Shown one piece after another: positions 42,682 through 51,646 of a stretch of DNA of 64,000 nucleotides. Where the stretch lies: NCBI RefSeq assembly GCF_019702945.1, contig NZ_AP024749.1, forward strand, positions 496,001 to 560,000, in the 5' to 3' direction. The notes under the pieces were generated by a model, which was not told the DNA's origin, searched no databases, and saw only the letters and a list, made by a program, of their open reading frames with translations. A program made the position numbers and the translations under genes. The stretch is from Flavobacterium okayamense (GTDB taxonomy: Bacteria; Bacteroidota; Bacteroidia; Flavobacteriales; Flavobacteriaceae). Positions within the stretch are counted from its first letter, which is position 1. Every line of letters begins with the position of its first letter.

Positions 42682-43341
42682 TTAAAAAGAAAAATCGTAT
42701 TTTTTTGAAAATGGAATTTCATGATTTTCAATAAATAAACTTGATTTTGTTTTTTTCTGAATTTTAGAACCATTTACAATGTAAGAACGATGTACTCTAA
42801 AAAAATTTGAATTTGCTATTTCTTCTAAAAAACCTTCTAATGATTGACGAATAGAATATTTTTTTGATGTAGTTTGAATATCTATGTAGTTGTTGTCACT
42901 TTTTATAAATAAAATATCATCATGATTGATTTTTATATAATCGTATCCATCTTTAATTGAAATAATATTCAGTTGTTTCTTTAAAAGCACCAACTTTATT
43001 GCCGCCATTAAATCATCTTCTTTTATTGGCTTAGTTAAATATGTTTCTGGATTAGTTGCTAATGCTTTATTCATTAAAACCTCATCATTTTGTCCTGTAA
43101 GAAAAATAATTGAGGCGTTTTTATTCGTGTTTTTTGCCAATTCAATCCCAGCATTTTCTCCATTTAAATTAATATCCATTAATACAATTTCGGGCTCAAA
43201 GCTTTGAAAAAATTTGACTGCAACTTCGGGCTTATGAGCCATTTCTATATCAGAAAAACCTTTCATTTTTAGAAAGTCTGCAATAAAATCTGCAATTAAT
43301 ATTTCATCTTCAACAATTAGTATTTTAGTATTTAAACTCAT
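42682..43341 (-). CDS. LytTR-family response regulator
   Basis: 219 residues. Receiver domain (1-120) with acidic pocket Glu11/Asp12, phospho-acceptor Asp56 (VLMDINLNGENAG), Thr82 and Lys104 (YLTKPI). LytTR DNA-binding domain (about 125-219) with DDILFIKSDNNYIDI, FFRVHRSYIVN and the C-terminal IPFSKKYDF. Members bind pairs of direct repeats spaced by about two helical turns. Starts ten bases after the histidine kinase stop, so both are made from one mRNA. The next genes on the strand carry the predicted binding sites. Confidence 0.93.
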   Translation of the reverse strand: MSLNTKILIVEDEILIADFIADFLKMKGFSDIEMAHKPEVAVKFFQSFEPEIVLMDINLNGENAGIELAKNTNKNASIIFLTGQNDEVLMNKALATNPETYLTKPIKEDDLMAAIKLVLLKKQLNIISIKDGYDYIKINHDDILFIKSDNNYIDIQTTSKKYSIRQSLEGFLEEIANSNFFRVHRSYIVNGSKIQKKTKSSLFIENHEIPFSKKYDFSF

Positions 43342-43351
43342 TATTTTAAGT

Positions 43352-45049
43352 TTATAGTGATTTAGTAAATGTAAACTGAAACCCGCTTTTATTTTCTATA
43401 CAACAATCTACTTCTAATTGCCTGCATAGTTGATGAATTAGTTTGGGCTTAGGAATTGTTTTAGTTAAAATTGAATTTCCATTGTCTTTGTAATAAAATT
43501 GGATTTGATTCTCTTCAACTTTTAAGATAAAATTAATTTCTTTTTTTTCTTGATCAGTAAAAGCGTGTTTGATTGAATTTATATATAATTCAGTTAGAAT
43601 TAGTCCAAAATATAAAGCATAATCGATTTTTACAAGTATTGAAACCGCACTTATATTTGATTGAATTTTATTTTCATTAAATATATCTGAAAAGCTAAAA
43701 TGCACATCAAAAAGATAATTTCTTAAATCTATTTGCTGCTTATTTTTAGATTTATATAGCTGTTTGTGCAAGGTAGCAATTGAATTGATTTTTTTTAATA
43801 TTTTTTCAAATTCAATTTTCTCAGTATTATTTAATTTTTCTTGTTGATTTTTAATTAAAATCAGAATTAACTGTAAATTATTATTAATTCTATGACTTGC
43901 CTCACTTAATAAAAACTCATTTTCTGCAGACAAAATTCGAAGTTCATTATTAGATTTTTTCTCTCTTTTGAAAAAATATGTCAATGTAAGAATTCCGATA
44001 GTTACTAAAATAAAAATGATAAAAACCAACCAAAACTTTTTTGAACTATTTTCAATTTCAAGATTTTGAATTTTGATCTTGTTTTCATTTTCTTGAATTT
44101 GTTTTTCTTTTTCCGCTAAATCATATTTTTTTTCGAGCTTATTAAGTTTAAAATAGACTTCTTGATTATTAATGTCTTGAGTATATTTGTAAACTTTATC
44201 GGCTGCATATAATGCTTTTTTAATTTGGTTTGTTTCTTTATAGTATCCCTTTATTTGTAGATAAAAACTACATTTTTGTCTTATGTTTGATCCACTGTCA
44301 ACTTTTTCAATTAATTTTTCTAATATTTCAACTGCTTTTTTATTATCATTTCTATATCGCGCATAAAGTGCTGCCAAATTATAGGAAATATCAATTTCTG
44401 CATTTAATAATTTGTGTTTTTGAGCATACTTTAAAGCTATCTTATATTTAGCAAACGCCTTATTTCTATCACCTTTATAATCTTCAATTTGAGCAACTTC
44501 ATTTAAGGTATAAGCAATAATTTCTTTGTTGTTAATTTGCTTTTCTAAACTAATAATTTGCTTCGCTATTTGTTTTATAATTTCTAAAGTATCTTTGCTT
44601 CCATGATGATAACCATTAAAAATTGCCATTTTTCTGTTTAAAGCATAGGCAACAATATCTTTATTCTTAATTTTATCAAGATTGAATTTTTCAATATTTA
44701 AAAGACAAGTGTCTGCTTTTTTTCTTTCACCAAAGTATCGATAAAACTCAGTTTTAAGTGTATATGTGTAAAGTAAACTATCATCAATTTTTCTGTTTCG
44801 GTAATCATTTTCTGCTTTAGTAATATAATAAAAACTTGAATCTGATATATTTTGATATTTCAAAATAGTTGAATATAAAAGATGGTATTTAGATTTATTA
44901 CTTTTGGCTTTACGAATTGCAATTTGAATAGATGATGTAGCCTCTTCTATTTGATTGTTTTGTAAATAAACAACAGCGTTATTGTATTCAGTTTTTTGAG
45001 AGAAAATTGAAAAAGATAAAAACAAGAAAAGTAAAACTACTCTCTTCAT
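43352..45049 (-). CDS. TPR-containing sensor histidine kinase (HisKA_2 type)
   Basis: 565 residues. Signal peptide 1-18 (ends IFSQ); periplasmic TPR-like helical region (about 20-300); coiled coil (about 300-335); membrane helix 338-360; kinase core. Phospho-acceptor His386 in LSEASHRINNNLQL (HisKA_2 motif), N box with Asn491 (LTELYINSIKHAF) and a short G box KDNGNS (521-526). The TPR sensor plus HisKA_2 plus LytTR partner is a recurring Bacteroidota arrangement; the stimulus is unknown. First gene of the regulator operon, preceded by a copy of the repeat box, so probably autoregulated. Confidence 0.92.
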   Translation of the reverse strand: MKRVVLLFLFLSFSIFSQKTEYNNAVVYLQNNQIEEATSSIQIAIRKAKSNKSKYHLLYSTILKYQNISDSSFYYITKAENDYRNRKIDDSLLYTYTLKTEFYRYFGERKKADTCLLNIEKFNLDKIKNKDIVAYALNRKMAIFNGYHHGSKDTLEIIKQIAKQIISLEKQINNKEIIAYTLNEVAQIEDYKGDRNKAFAKYKIALKYAQKHKLLNAEIDISYNLAALYARYRNDNKKAVEILEKLIEKVDSGSNIRQKCSFYLQIKGYYKETNQIKKALYAADKVYKYTQDINNQEVYFKLNKLEKKYDLAEKEKQIQENENKIKIQNLEIENSSKKFWLVFIIFILVTIGILTLTYFFKREKKSNNELRILSAENEFLLSEASHRINNNLQLILILIKNQQEKLNNTEKIEFEKILKKINSIATLHKQLYKSKNKQQIDLRNYLFDVHFSFSDIFNENKIQSNISAVSILVKIDYALYFGLILTELYINSIKHAFTDQEKKEINFILKVEENQIQFYYKDNGNSILTKTIPKPKLIHQLCRQLEVDCCIENKSGFQFTFTKSL

Positions 45050-45065
45050 AATTTAAATTAAACTA

Positions 45066-45073
45066 TAAAATTA
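45066..45073 (-). promoter_or_regulatory. Probable -7 element of the kinase-regulator operon
   Basis: TAATTTTA on the minus strand, matching TAnnTTTG at all but the last position; located 27 bp downstream of the direct-repeat box and 16 bases before the kinase ATG. Confidence 0.45.
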
Positions 45074-45100
45074 ATTCATTTTACTTTACAAATAAAAAAA

Positions 45101-45131
45101 TGATGTAAAAGCAGTTAAGTTTGTATGTAAA
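45101..45131 (-). promoter_or_regulatory. Predicted LytTR-regulator binding site, copy A
   Basis: Minus strand TTTACATAC-N13-TTTACATCA. The 8-mer TTTTACAT is repeated exactly with a 22-bp period. The spacer shares AAACTT and TGCT with the other two copies, although surrounding sequence has diverged. Confidence 0.65.
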
Positions 45132-45167
45132 ACTAAGCGAGTCGTTCTATTAAGCGTAATTATAAAA

Positions 45168-45863
45168 TTATAATTCTTCATTATTCTTAGTTTTCCTTCT
45201 CGATTTAATAGCTTTCATAGCTAAAGGAAAAGTAGTAACAGCAATTAAAATCAAGATTATTTTTTCAATGTGTTCCTTTAAGTCTAATCCAAATTCATCT
45301 TGGAAAAAGCCATATAAATAATGTCCAGCAAAAACTAATGCAAAAGACCATAAAATTGAACTCAAAACATTATAAAACATAAATCTCGGTTTGTCCATAT
45401 GAACAATTCCAGCAATTATAGGAACAAACGTTCTAACAATAGGAAGAAAACGAGCAAAAATTATTGCTTTACCGCCATGTCTTTCAAAAAAAACTTGAGA
45501 CTCAATTAAGTACTTTTTCTTAAAAAAGAAGCTATCTTCCTTTTCATATAAGAATTGACCACTTCTTGCACCAAACCAGTAACCAAAAATATTACCTAAA
45601 GTTGCAGCAGCAGCAATTAAAAGTGACAAAATAGTTACATTAGAAAAATCACTTGGAATATAAAAAAAGGTTTCAACAAGTTCGCGCGAATAAATTCCAG
45701 ACAAAAAAAGTAAGCTATCTCCAGGCAAGAAAAAGCCAGCAAACAAACCAGTCTCAGCAAATACAATAAATAAAACCATGTAAATTCCAATAGGAACTCC
45801 ATTAATTTCCATTGTTATATAAAACTCTGGATTAAATAATTTGGTCCAATGAAAATCTTCCAT
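45168..45863 (-). CDS. DedA family membrane protein
   Basis: 231 residues with about five membrane segments. Family motifs: FAETGLFAGFFLPGDSLLF near the N terminus, GNIFGYWFGARSG, and FARFLPIVRTFVPIIAGIVHM with the conserved Arg residues. DedA/Tvp38-related proteins act as lipid scramblases or flippases, including undecaprenyl phosphate recycling; which lipid this one moves is unknown. Starts two bases after the symporter stop, so co-transcribed with it. Confidence 0.92.
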   Translation of the reverse strand: MEDFHWTKLFNPEFYITMEINGVPIGIYMVLFIVFAETGLFAGFFLPGDSLLFLSGIYSRELVETFFYIPSDFSNVTILSLLIAAAATLGNIFGYWFGARSGQFLYEKEDSFFFKKKYLIESQVFFERHGGKAIIFARFLPIVRTFVPIIAGIVHMDKPRFMFYNVLSSILWSFALVFAGHYLYGFFQDEFGLDLKEHIEKIILILIAVTTFPLAMKAIKSRRKTKNNEEL

Positions 45864-45865
45864 TT

Positions 45866-47128
45866 CTATTCTAATTTATCTACTGATTTTGCAACAACCA
45901 TTGAAACAGCAGCGTCACCAGTAACATTTACAGTTGTTCTGCACATATCTAATGGTCTATCGATTGCAAAAATTAAAGCTAAACCTGCTTCAGGAATTCC
46001 TGCTTGCGCTAATACAATTACTAACATTACCATACCAGCACCCGGAACAGCAGCACTACCAATAGATGCTAAAGTTGCTGTTGCTATTATTCCAAGTTGA
46101 GCGCCAAGACTTAAATCCATACCGAATGCTTGTGCAATAAAAACTGCAGCAACTGCTTGATACAAACTTGTTCCATCCATATTTATCGTAGCGCCAATTG
46201 GCAATACAAAACTCGCTACTTCATCGTCTACACCTAAATTATCAACTACTCGTTCCATAGTTACAGGTAAAGTAGCTGCACTTGAACTTGTTGAAAATGC
46301 TAAAAGTTGAGCTGGCGAAATCCCATTAAAGAAGAATTTTGGACTCTTCTTAGCTAATAGTCTAACTAAAAGCATATAAACGCCAATCATTAATACTAGA
46401 CCAATAATAACTGAAAGTCCATACATTCCAAGAGCTTTAAATAAATCTAAACTTGGAGATTCAGCAATTAGAGAAGCTAAAAGTGCAAAAACACCATACG
46501 GAGCTGCTAGCATTATGATGTCAATCATTTTGAGAATAACTTCGTTAAATCCATCAAAAAAGGCTTTAACTGGCTGTGCTTGTTCTTGTGGAATAAGTAT
46601 TAAGGCAATACCAAAAAATATTGCAAAAAAGATCACTTGAAGCATATTACCATTATCTGAAGCTGCTTTTACAATATTGCTAGGAACAATATCTTCTAAT
46701 GCTTGTAAAGGACCTGCTTGTTTTTGATTTTCTGCCGCTGCAATTTTAGAGTTTGCATCATTAGCATAGCTTCCCACTAATTCAGTTCGAGTGTCTTCTG
46801 AAATATAACTTCCTGGTTTTACAATATTTACAATTACCAACCCAATTGAAACAGCAAATACTGTTGTTAAAATATATAAACCAATAGTTCTTCCTCCCAT
46901 TTGAGAAAGCTTCGAAATATCTTTCAAATCAGAAACACCTTTTATTAACGAAGCTAAAATTAAAGGAACCGCAATTAATTTTAACAAATTAATAAAAATG
47001 TTTCCAAAAGGTTTTATCCAATCAACAATGAATTCTTTTCCCCAATCAAATTGTATCAATAAAACTGCAAATAATACCCCAAATAGCATTCCTAATAATA
47101 TTTGCCAGTGTAAAGCTAATTTCTTCAT
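45866..47128 (-). CDS. Dicarboxylate/amino acid:cation symporter (DAACS family)
   Basis: 420 residues, about eight membrane segments plus two re-entrant loops. Signatures: serine-rich hairpin AFSTSSSAATLPVTME, NMDGTSLYQAVAAVFIAQ, and VPGAGMVMLVIVLAQAGIP followed by DRPLDMCRTTVNVTGD with the substrate-binding Asp, Arg and Asn. Takes up glutamate, aspartate or C4-dicarboxylates with H+ or Na+; Arg in MCRTTVNV rather than a Thr pattern leaves both amino-acid and dicarboxylate use possible. First gene of a pair with dedA. Confidence 0.93.
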   Translation of the reverse strand: MKKLALHWQILLGMLFGVLFAVLLIQFDWGKEFIVDWIKPFGNIFINLLKLIAVPLILASLIKGVSDLKDISKLSQMGGRTIGLYILTTVFAVSIGLVIVNIVKPGSYISEDTRTELVGSYANDANSKIAAAENQKQAGPLQALEDIVPSNIVKAASDNGNMLQVIFFAIFFGIALILIPQEQAQPVKAFFDGFNEVILKMIDIIMLAAPYGVFALLASLIAESPSLDLFKALGMYGLSVIIGLVLMIGVYMLLVRLLAKKSPKFFFNGISPAQLLAFSTSSSAATLPVTMERVVDNLGVDDEVASFVLPIGATINMDGTSLYQAVAAVFIAQAFGMDLSLGAQLGIIATATLASIGSAAVPGAGMVMLVIVLAQAGIPEAGLALIFAIDRPLDMCRTTVNVTGDAAVSMVVAKSVDKLE

Positions 47129-47248
47129 TCGTGTAAACCTTTTTGAAAACGTGAAAATACGGATATTTTTCTAAAACTGAAGCCTAAAAACTAGAATATT
47201 CAAAAGCAATTAATCCTTTGCAATTATTAGGGAACTCTAAATTTTACA

Positions 47249-47273
47249 ATAACAAAAAAGTGATTTTTGTTAT
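47249..47273. promoter_or_regulatory. Perfect 10-bp inverted repeat upstream of the metalloprotease gene
   Basis: ATAACAAAAA, five-base loop, TTTTTGTTAT, in the 232-bp divergent gap between the symporter and protease starts. No upstream transcript needs terminating here, so an operator or RNA structure is more likely than a terminator. Confidence 0.4.
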
Positions 47274-47286
47274 ATTTTAACATTTT

Positions 47287-47303
47287 TTACAGAAAATCTG
47301 TAA
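47287..47303. promoter_or_regulatory. Short inverted repeat near the protease promoter
   Basis: TTACAG-N5-CTGTAA, 21 bp upstream of the -7 element at 47325-47332, overlapping the place where a -33 element would lie; a plausible operator. Confidence 0.4.
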
Positions 47304-47324
47304 TTAATGTAACAAAAATATATA

Positions 47325-47332
47325 TACATTTG
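47325..47332 (+). promoter_or_regulatory. -7 element of the T9SS metalloprotease gene
   Basis: TACATTTG (TAnnTTTG), 28 bases before the ATG at 47361. Confidence 0.5.
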
Positions 47333-47360
47333 AATTCAACAAACCTTATACTATATTATT

Positions 47361-50300
47361 ATGAAACAAAAACTATTAGCTATTCTATTAATAGCTGTTA
47401 CGAGTTTTTCGTTTGGACAAAATGGAGATTCATTTTGGCGAACGACCTCAAAAAAAAGCAACGCTAAAGTTGTAGCCAATAAAAACGTTATTGGTAATCC
47501 AAAACTTTTTGAATTAGACATTCAAAAACTTCAACAAAAATTGGTAAATCTACCTGAAAGGAATTCCAATTTAAAAACTTCTAAAACAATTATTTCATTT
47601 CCAAACGCAGAAGGTAAAATGGAAAATTTTCAAGTTTGGGAACAATCTAATATGGATCCAGACTTAGCCGCAAGATATCCAGAAATTAAATCGTATGTTG
47701 GTCAAGGAATTGAAAATCCTTCTGCTACAATTTATTTTAGTATTTCTCCACTTGGAATCCAAACAATGACTTTATATGGAGATAAAGAGGCTACATTTAT
47801 TGAGCCTTATACAACAGATTTATCTTCTTATACAGTTTATAGAAAATCAGACAAAAGACAAGCTTTTACAAAATTTGATTGTTTAGTTGATGATAATTTA
47901 TCAAGTCAAATTCCAACTGGGGCAAACTTAAGACCAAATGCAGACGATTCTAAGTTAAGAACATTCCGTTTAGCGATGTCGGTTACAGGAGAGTATACAG
48001 CTTATTTCGGAGGAACAAAAGCAAATGCTCTAGCGGCAATTAACAACACTATGACAAGAGTTAATGGTGTATTCGAAAAAGACTTTGGCGTACGTATGGT
48101 TTTAATTTCAAATACTGACGCTGTTATTTATACAAGCGCTTCATCTGATCCTTATTCTCCATCAAGTTCAATGTCTAATTGGAATTCTCAATTACAATCA
48201 ACTTTAACATCTGTAATTGGTGAGTCTAACTATGATGTCGGACACCTTTTTGGAAGAGATGGTGGTGGTGGAAATGCTGGTTGTATTGGTTGCGTTTGCG
48301 TTAACGGTCAAAAAGGATCTGGATATACTTCACCAGCAGATGGCGTTCCACAAGGTGATAATTTTGATATAGATTATGTAGCCCATGAATTAGGACACCA
48401 ATTTGGAGCAAACCATACTTTCTCTATGAGTAATGAAGGAACTGGAGCAAATATGGAACCTGGTTCTGGATCAACAATTATGGGATATGCTGGAATTACT
48501 TCTCAAGATATCCAAGCGCATTCAGATGCTTACTTTCACGCAGTTAGTATTCAACAAGTGACCAATAATATTAAAGGAAAAACTTGTCCAACGGTAACAA
48601 ATACAGGAAATAGTGTTCCAACTGCAAATGCTGGTTCAAATTATACAATTCCAAAAAGCACTCCTTTCATGTTAACTGGTACAGGTACAGATGCAAATGG
48701 CGATGCTTTAACTTATGTTTGGGAACAATTTGACAATGCCTCAAGTTCACAAACTGGAGCAAGTTCAGCAGCTAGTGCAACAAAAACATCTGGACCAAAC
48801 TTTAGATCATATTCTCCTTCTACATCACCTACAAGATATTTTCCACAAATGTCGAGAGTTTTGGCTGGTGCAACTACAACTTCAGGGTCTGAAATTACTG
48901 TAGAGGCATTATCATCTGTTGCAAGAACTTTAAACTTTAGATTTACGGTTCGTGATAATAGAGCTGGAGGTTCAGCAAATAATAGTGATGATATGGTAGT
49001 AACGGTAAACGGGACTGCTGGACCTTTTAGTGTAACCGCACCAAACACTTCAGTTTCTTACGTGGGCGGAAGCTCACAAACTGTTACTTGGAACGTTGCT
49101 GGAACAACAGCAAATGGAGTAAACTGTGCTAATGTTGATATCCTATTGTCTACAAATGGAGGTTCAACTTGGACAACAATTTTAGCTTCAACACCAAATG
49201 ATGGTTCTCAAGCTGTAACAATTCCTAACACACCATCTTCTCAATGTAGAATAATGGTAAAAGGAACTAATCATATTTTCTTTGATGTTTCAAATTCAAA
49301 CTTCACCATTACAGCTGGAACAGGTGCTGATAATACTGCACCTTCTACTCCACTTAATTTAACTGCGTCTGGAACAACACAAACAACTACATACTTATCT
49401 TGGTCTGCTTCAACAGACAATGTTGGTGTAACAGGATATAATATTTACAGAGGTACAACCCAAATTGGAACTTCAACTTCGACAAATTATAATGTTACTG
49501 GCTTATCGGCTGCTACAAATTATAGTTTTACTGTTAGAGCTAAAGATGCTGCTGGAAATTTATCAGCTCAAAGTAATACTGCATCAGTAACAACATTATC
49601 AAGTGGAGGAACCGGACCAACTTACTGTACATCTCAAGGAAATAGCGTTGCAGATGAATATATTAGCCGTGTTCAGTTAAACACAATTAATAATAGTTCT
49701 AATGGAGGAAATGGTTACACTGACTTTACAAGTATTTCAACAGGATTAACTAAAGGAAATTCATACACGATTACAGTAACACCAACATGGACAGGTTCAA
49801 CTTATAGTGAAGGCTACGCTGTTTGGATTGATTATAATCAAAATGGCAGTTTCGATGATTCTGGTGAATTAGTATGGAGTAAGGCAGCTTCAACAACAAC
49901 TCCAGTTAGCGGAAGTTTTTCTGTGCCAGCTACAGCTACAAATGGAGCTACAAGAATGCGTGTTTCTATGAAATATAACGGAATCCCAACCTCTTGTGAA
50001 ACATTCTCATACGGAGAAGTTGAAGATTACACAGTAAATATTTCGGGTGCAACAGCAGACACAACTGCTCCAACTGCTCCAACAAGTTTATCAGCTTCAG
50101 GTACAACTCAAACCACAACAAATTTAAGTTGGAATGCTTCAACTGACAATGTGGGTGTAACAGGTTATAATGTTTACCAAGGCGCAACTCAAATTGGAAC
50201 AGCTACAACTACATCTTACAATGTTACAGGTTTAACAGCAGCTACAACATATAGCTTTACGGTTAGAGCTAAAGATGCGGCTGGAAATATTTCAAATTCA

Positions 50301-51554
50301 AGTAATACAGTTTCAGTTACAACTTTACCAAATGCAAGTACAGGATGTACTTCTACAATAACTTCTTTCCCTTATAATGAAGGATTTGAAAGCGGCTTAG
50401 GTGCTTGGACGCAAAGTTCTTCTGATGATATGGATTGGACAAGAGATGCATCTGGAACGCCATCAAGTGGAACCGGACCATCTTCAGCGGCAGAAGGTTC
50501 ATATTACATGTATATTGAAGCTTCAAGTCCTAACTATCCATCTAAAGTTGGTATTTTAGAAGGGCCTTGTTTCAACTTAAGCGGTTTATCTAATCCTACA
50601 GTTTCTTTCCAATACCACATGTATGGTGCTGCTATGGGAACTTTAAAATTAGAGGCGAGAGCTAATGGTTCTTCAACTTGGACAACAATTTGGACAAAAT
50701 CTGGTGATCAAGGAAATGCTTGGCAAACAGCCACAGTTAGTTTAGCAAGTTATTCTACAGTTCAATTGCGTTTTAATAATACCACTGGAACAAACTATAC
50801 TGGTGATGCAACTATAGATGATATTTCAGTAAGCGCTACAGTTACAAATCCTAATCCTGTTTCATATTGTACTTCTCAAGGAAATAATACAAATGATGAG
50901 AGAATCTCAAGAGTAGTTTACGGAAGTATTAATAATTCTTCAACTGGAACTGCTGGATATGAAGATTTTACTTCAGTTTCAACAAATGTATCAAGAGGAA
51001 GTTCTCAAACGATAACGATTACACCATTATGGACAGGAACTGTTTATAGCGAAGGATATGCAGTTTGGATTGACTTTAATCAAGATGGTGATTTTACTGA
51101 TGCAGGTGAGCAAGTGATTTCAATTGCAGCAACTAAATCAACACCTGTAAGTGGAAATATTACAATTCCTACATCTGCAAGTTTAGGAGCTACAAGAATG
51201 CGTGTTTCTATGAAATATAATGGAATTCCTACTTCTTGTGAAGCTTTCTCTTACGGACAAGTTGAAGATTATACAGTAAATATTCAAGCTGGAGGTAAAG
51301 AAATTGAAGATAATTCAACAATTACTTCTACTCCAGAAATTAGAATTTATCCTAATCCTGCGGTTGATATTTTAAACGTAACTTCAGTTTCAGAAAATGC
51401 AACATTTAGAGTGTTCAACTTGATGGGACAAGTTGTTTTAAATGGAAAAATTTCAAACGAAATGATTAATGTAAGTAACTTACAAGAAGGAAATTACATT
51501 TTAGAAATTTCAAACAACGACAAAATAACAACAAAACGTTTCTTAAAAAAATAA
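47361..51554 (+). CDS. T9SS-secreted reprolysin-type (M12) zinc metalloprotease with FnIII and GEVED domains
   Basis: 1397 residues. Signal peptide 1-20 (ends SFGQ); propeptide (about 21-195); catalytic domain (about 198-410) with the metzincin motif HELGHQFGANH, zinc ligands His342, His346 and His352, and catalytic Glu343; a Cys-rich insert (GCIGCVCVNG); Ig-like module; two FnIII domains (about 660-750 and 905-990); two GEVED domains (GYAVWIDYNQNGSFDD, VSMKYNGIPTSCE...GEVEDYTV); a MAM-like/anchor region (about 1000-1160); and a type A sorting domain (IRIYPNPAVDIL to TTKRFLKK). An extracellular protease for polymer degradation. Monocistronic with terminator. Confidence 0.94.
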   Translation: MKQKLLAILLIAVTSFSFGQNGDSFWRTTSKKSNAKVVANKNVIGNPKLFELDIQKLQQKLVNLPERNSNLKTSKTIISFPNAEGKMENFQVWEQSNMDPDLAARYPEIKSYVGQGIENPSATIYFSISPLGIQTMTLYGDKEATFIEPYTTDLSSYTVYRKSDKRQAFTKFDCLVDDNLSSQIPTGANLRPNADDSKLRTFRLAMSVTGEYTAYFGGTKANALAAINNTMTRVNGVFEKDFGVRMVLISNTDAVIYTSASSDPYSPSSSMSNWNSQLQSTLTSVIGESNYDVGHLFGRDGGGGNAGCIGCVCVNGQKGSGYTSPADGVPQGDNFDIDYVAHELGHQFGANHTFSMSNEGTGANMEPGSGSTIMGYAGITSQDIQAHSDAYFHAVSIQQVTNNIKGKTCPTVTNTGNSVPTANAGSNYTIPKSTPFMLTGTGTDANGDALTYVWEQFDNASSSQTGASSAASATKTSGPNFRSYSPSTSPTRYFPQMSRVLAGATTTSGSEITVEALSSVARTLNFRFTVRDNRAGGSANNSDDMVVTVNGTAGPFSVTAPNTSVSYVGGSSQTVTWNVAGTTANGVNCANVDILLSTNGGSTWTTILASTPNDGSQAVTIPNTPSSQCRIMVKGTNHIFFDVSNSNFTITAGTGADNTAPSTPLNLTASGTTQTTTYLSWSASTDNVGVTGYNIYRGTTQIGTSTSTNYNVTGLSAATNYSFTVRAKDAAGNLSAQSNTASVTTLSSGGTGPTYCTSQGNSVADEYISRVQLNTINNSSNGGNGYTDFTSISTGLTKGNSYTITVTPTWTGSTYSEGYAVWIDYNQNGSFDDSGELVWSKAASTTTPVSGSFSVPATATNGATRMRVSMKYNGIPTSCETFSYGEVEDYTVNISGATADTTAPTAPTSLSASGTTQTTTNLSWNASTDNVGVTGYNVYQGATQIGTATTTSYNVTGLTAATTYSFTVRAKDAAGNISNSSNTVSVTTLPNASTGCTSTITSFPYNEGFESGLGAWTQSSSDDMDWTRDASGTPSSGTGPSSAAEGSYYMYIEASSPNYPSKVGILEGPCFNLSGLSNPTVSFQYHMYGAAMGTLKLEARANGSSTWTTIWTKSGDQGNAWQTATVSLASYSTVQLRFNNTTGTNYTGDATIDDISVSATVTNPNPVSYCTSQGNNTNDERISRVVYGSINNSSTGTAGYEDFTSVSTNVSRGSSQTITITPLWTGTVYSEGYAVWIDFNQDGDFTDAGEQVISIAATKSTPVSGNITIPTSASLGATRMRVSMKYNGIPTSCEAFSYGQVEDYTVNIQAGGKEIEDNSTITSTPEIRIYPNPAVDILNVTSVSENATFRVFNLMGQVVLNGKISNEMINVSNLQEGNYILEISNNDKITTKRFLKK

Positions 51555-51573
51555 GAAATTAGAGTTAAACTTT

Positions 51574-51605
51574 GAAAAGCCTTCCAATATGGAAGGCTTT
51601 TTTTA
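51574..51605 (+). terminator. Terminator of the metalloprotease gene
   Basis: 10-bp stem AAAGCCTTCC/GGAAGGCTTT (51576-51585 and 51591-51600), five-base loop, T8 tail. Confidence 0.9.
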
Positions 51606-51646
51606 TTCTATTTAAATGAGTAATTTTAACTCAAATTTTTATTAAG

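Noticed and set aside
35745-45049. Phage or conjugative element as source of the adhesin locus
   Set aside because: No structural, replication or transfer genes; codon use and AT content match the rest of the window.
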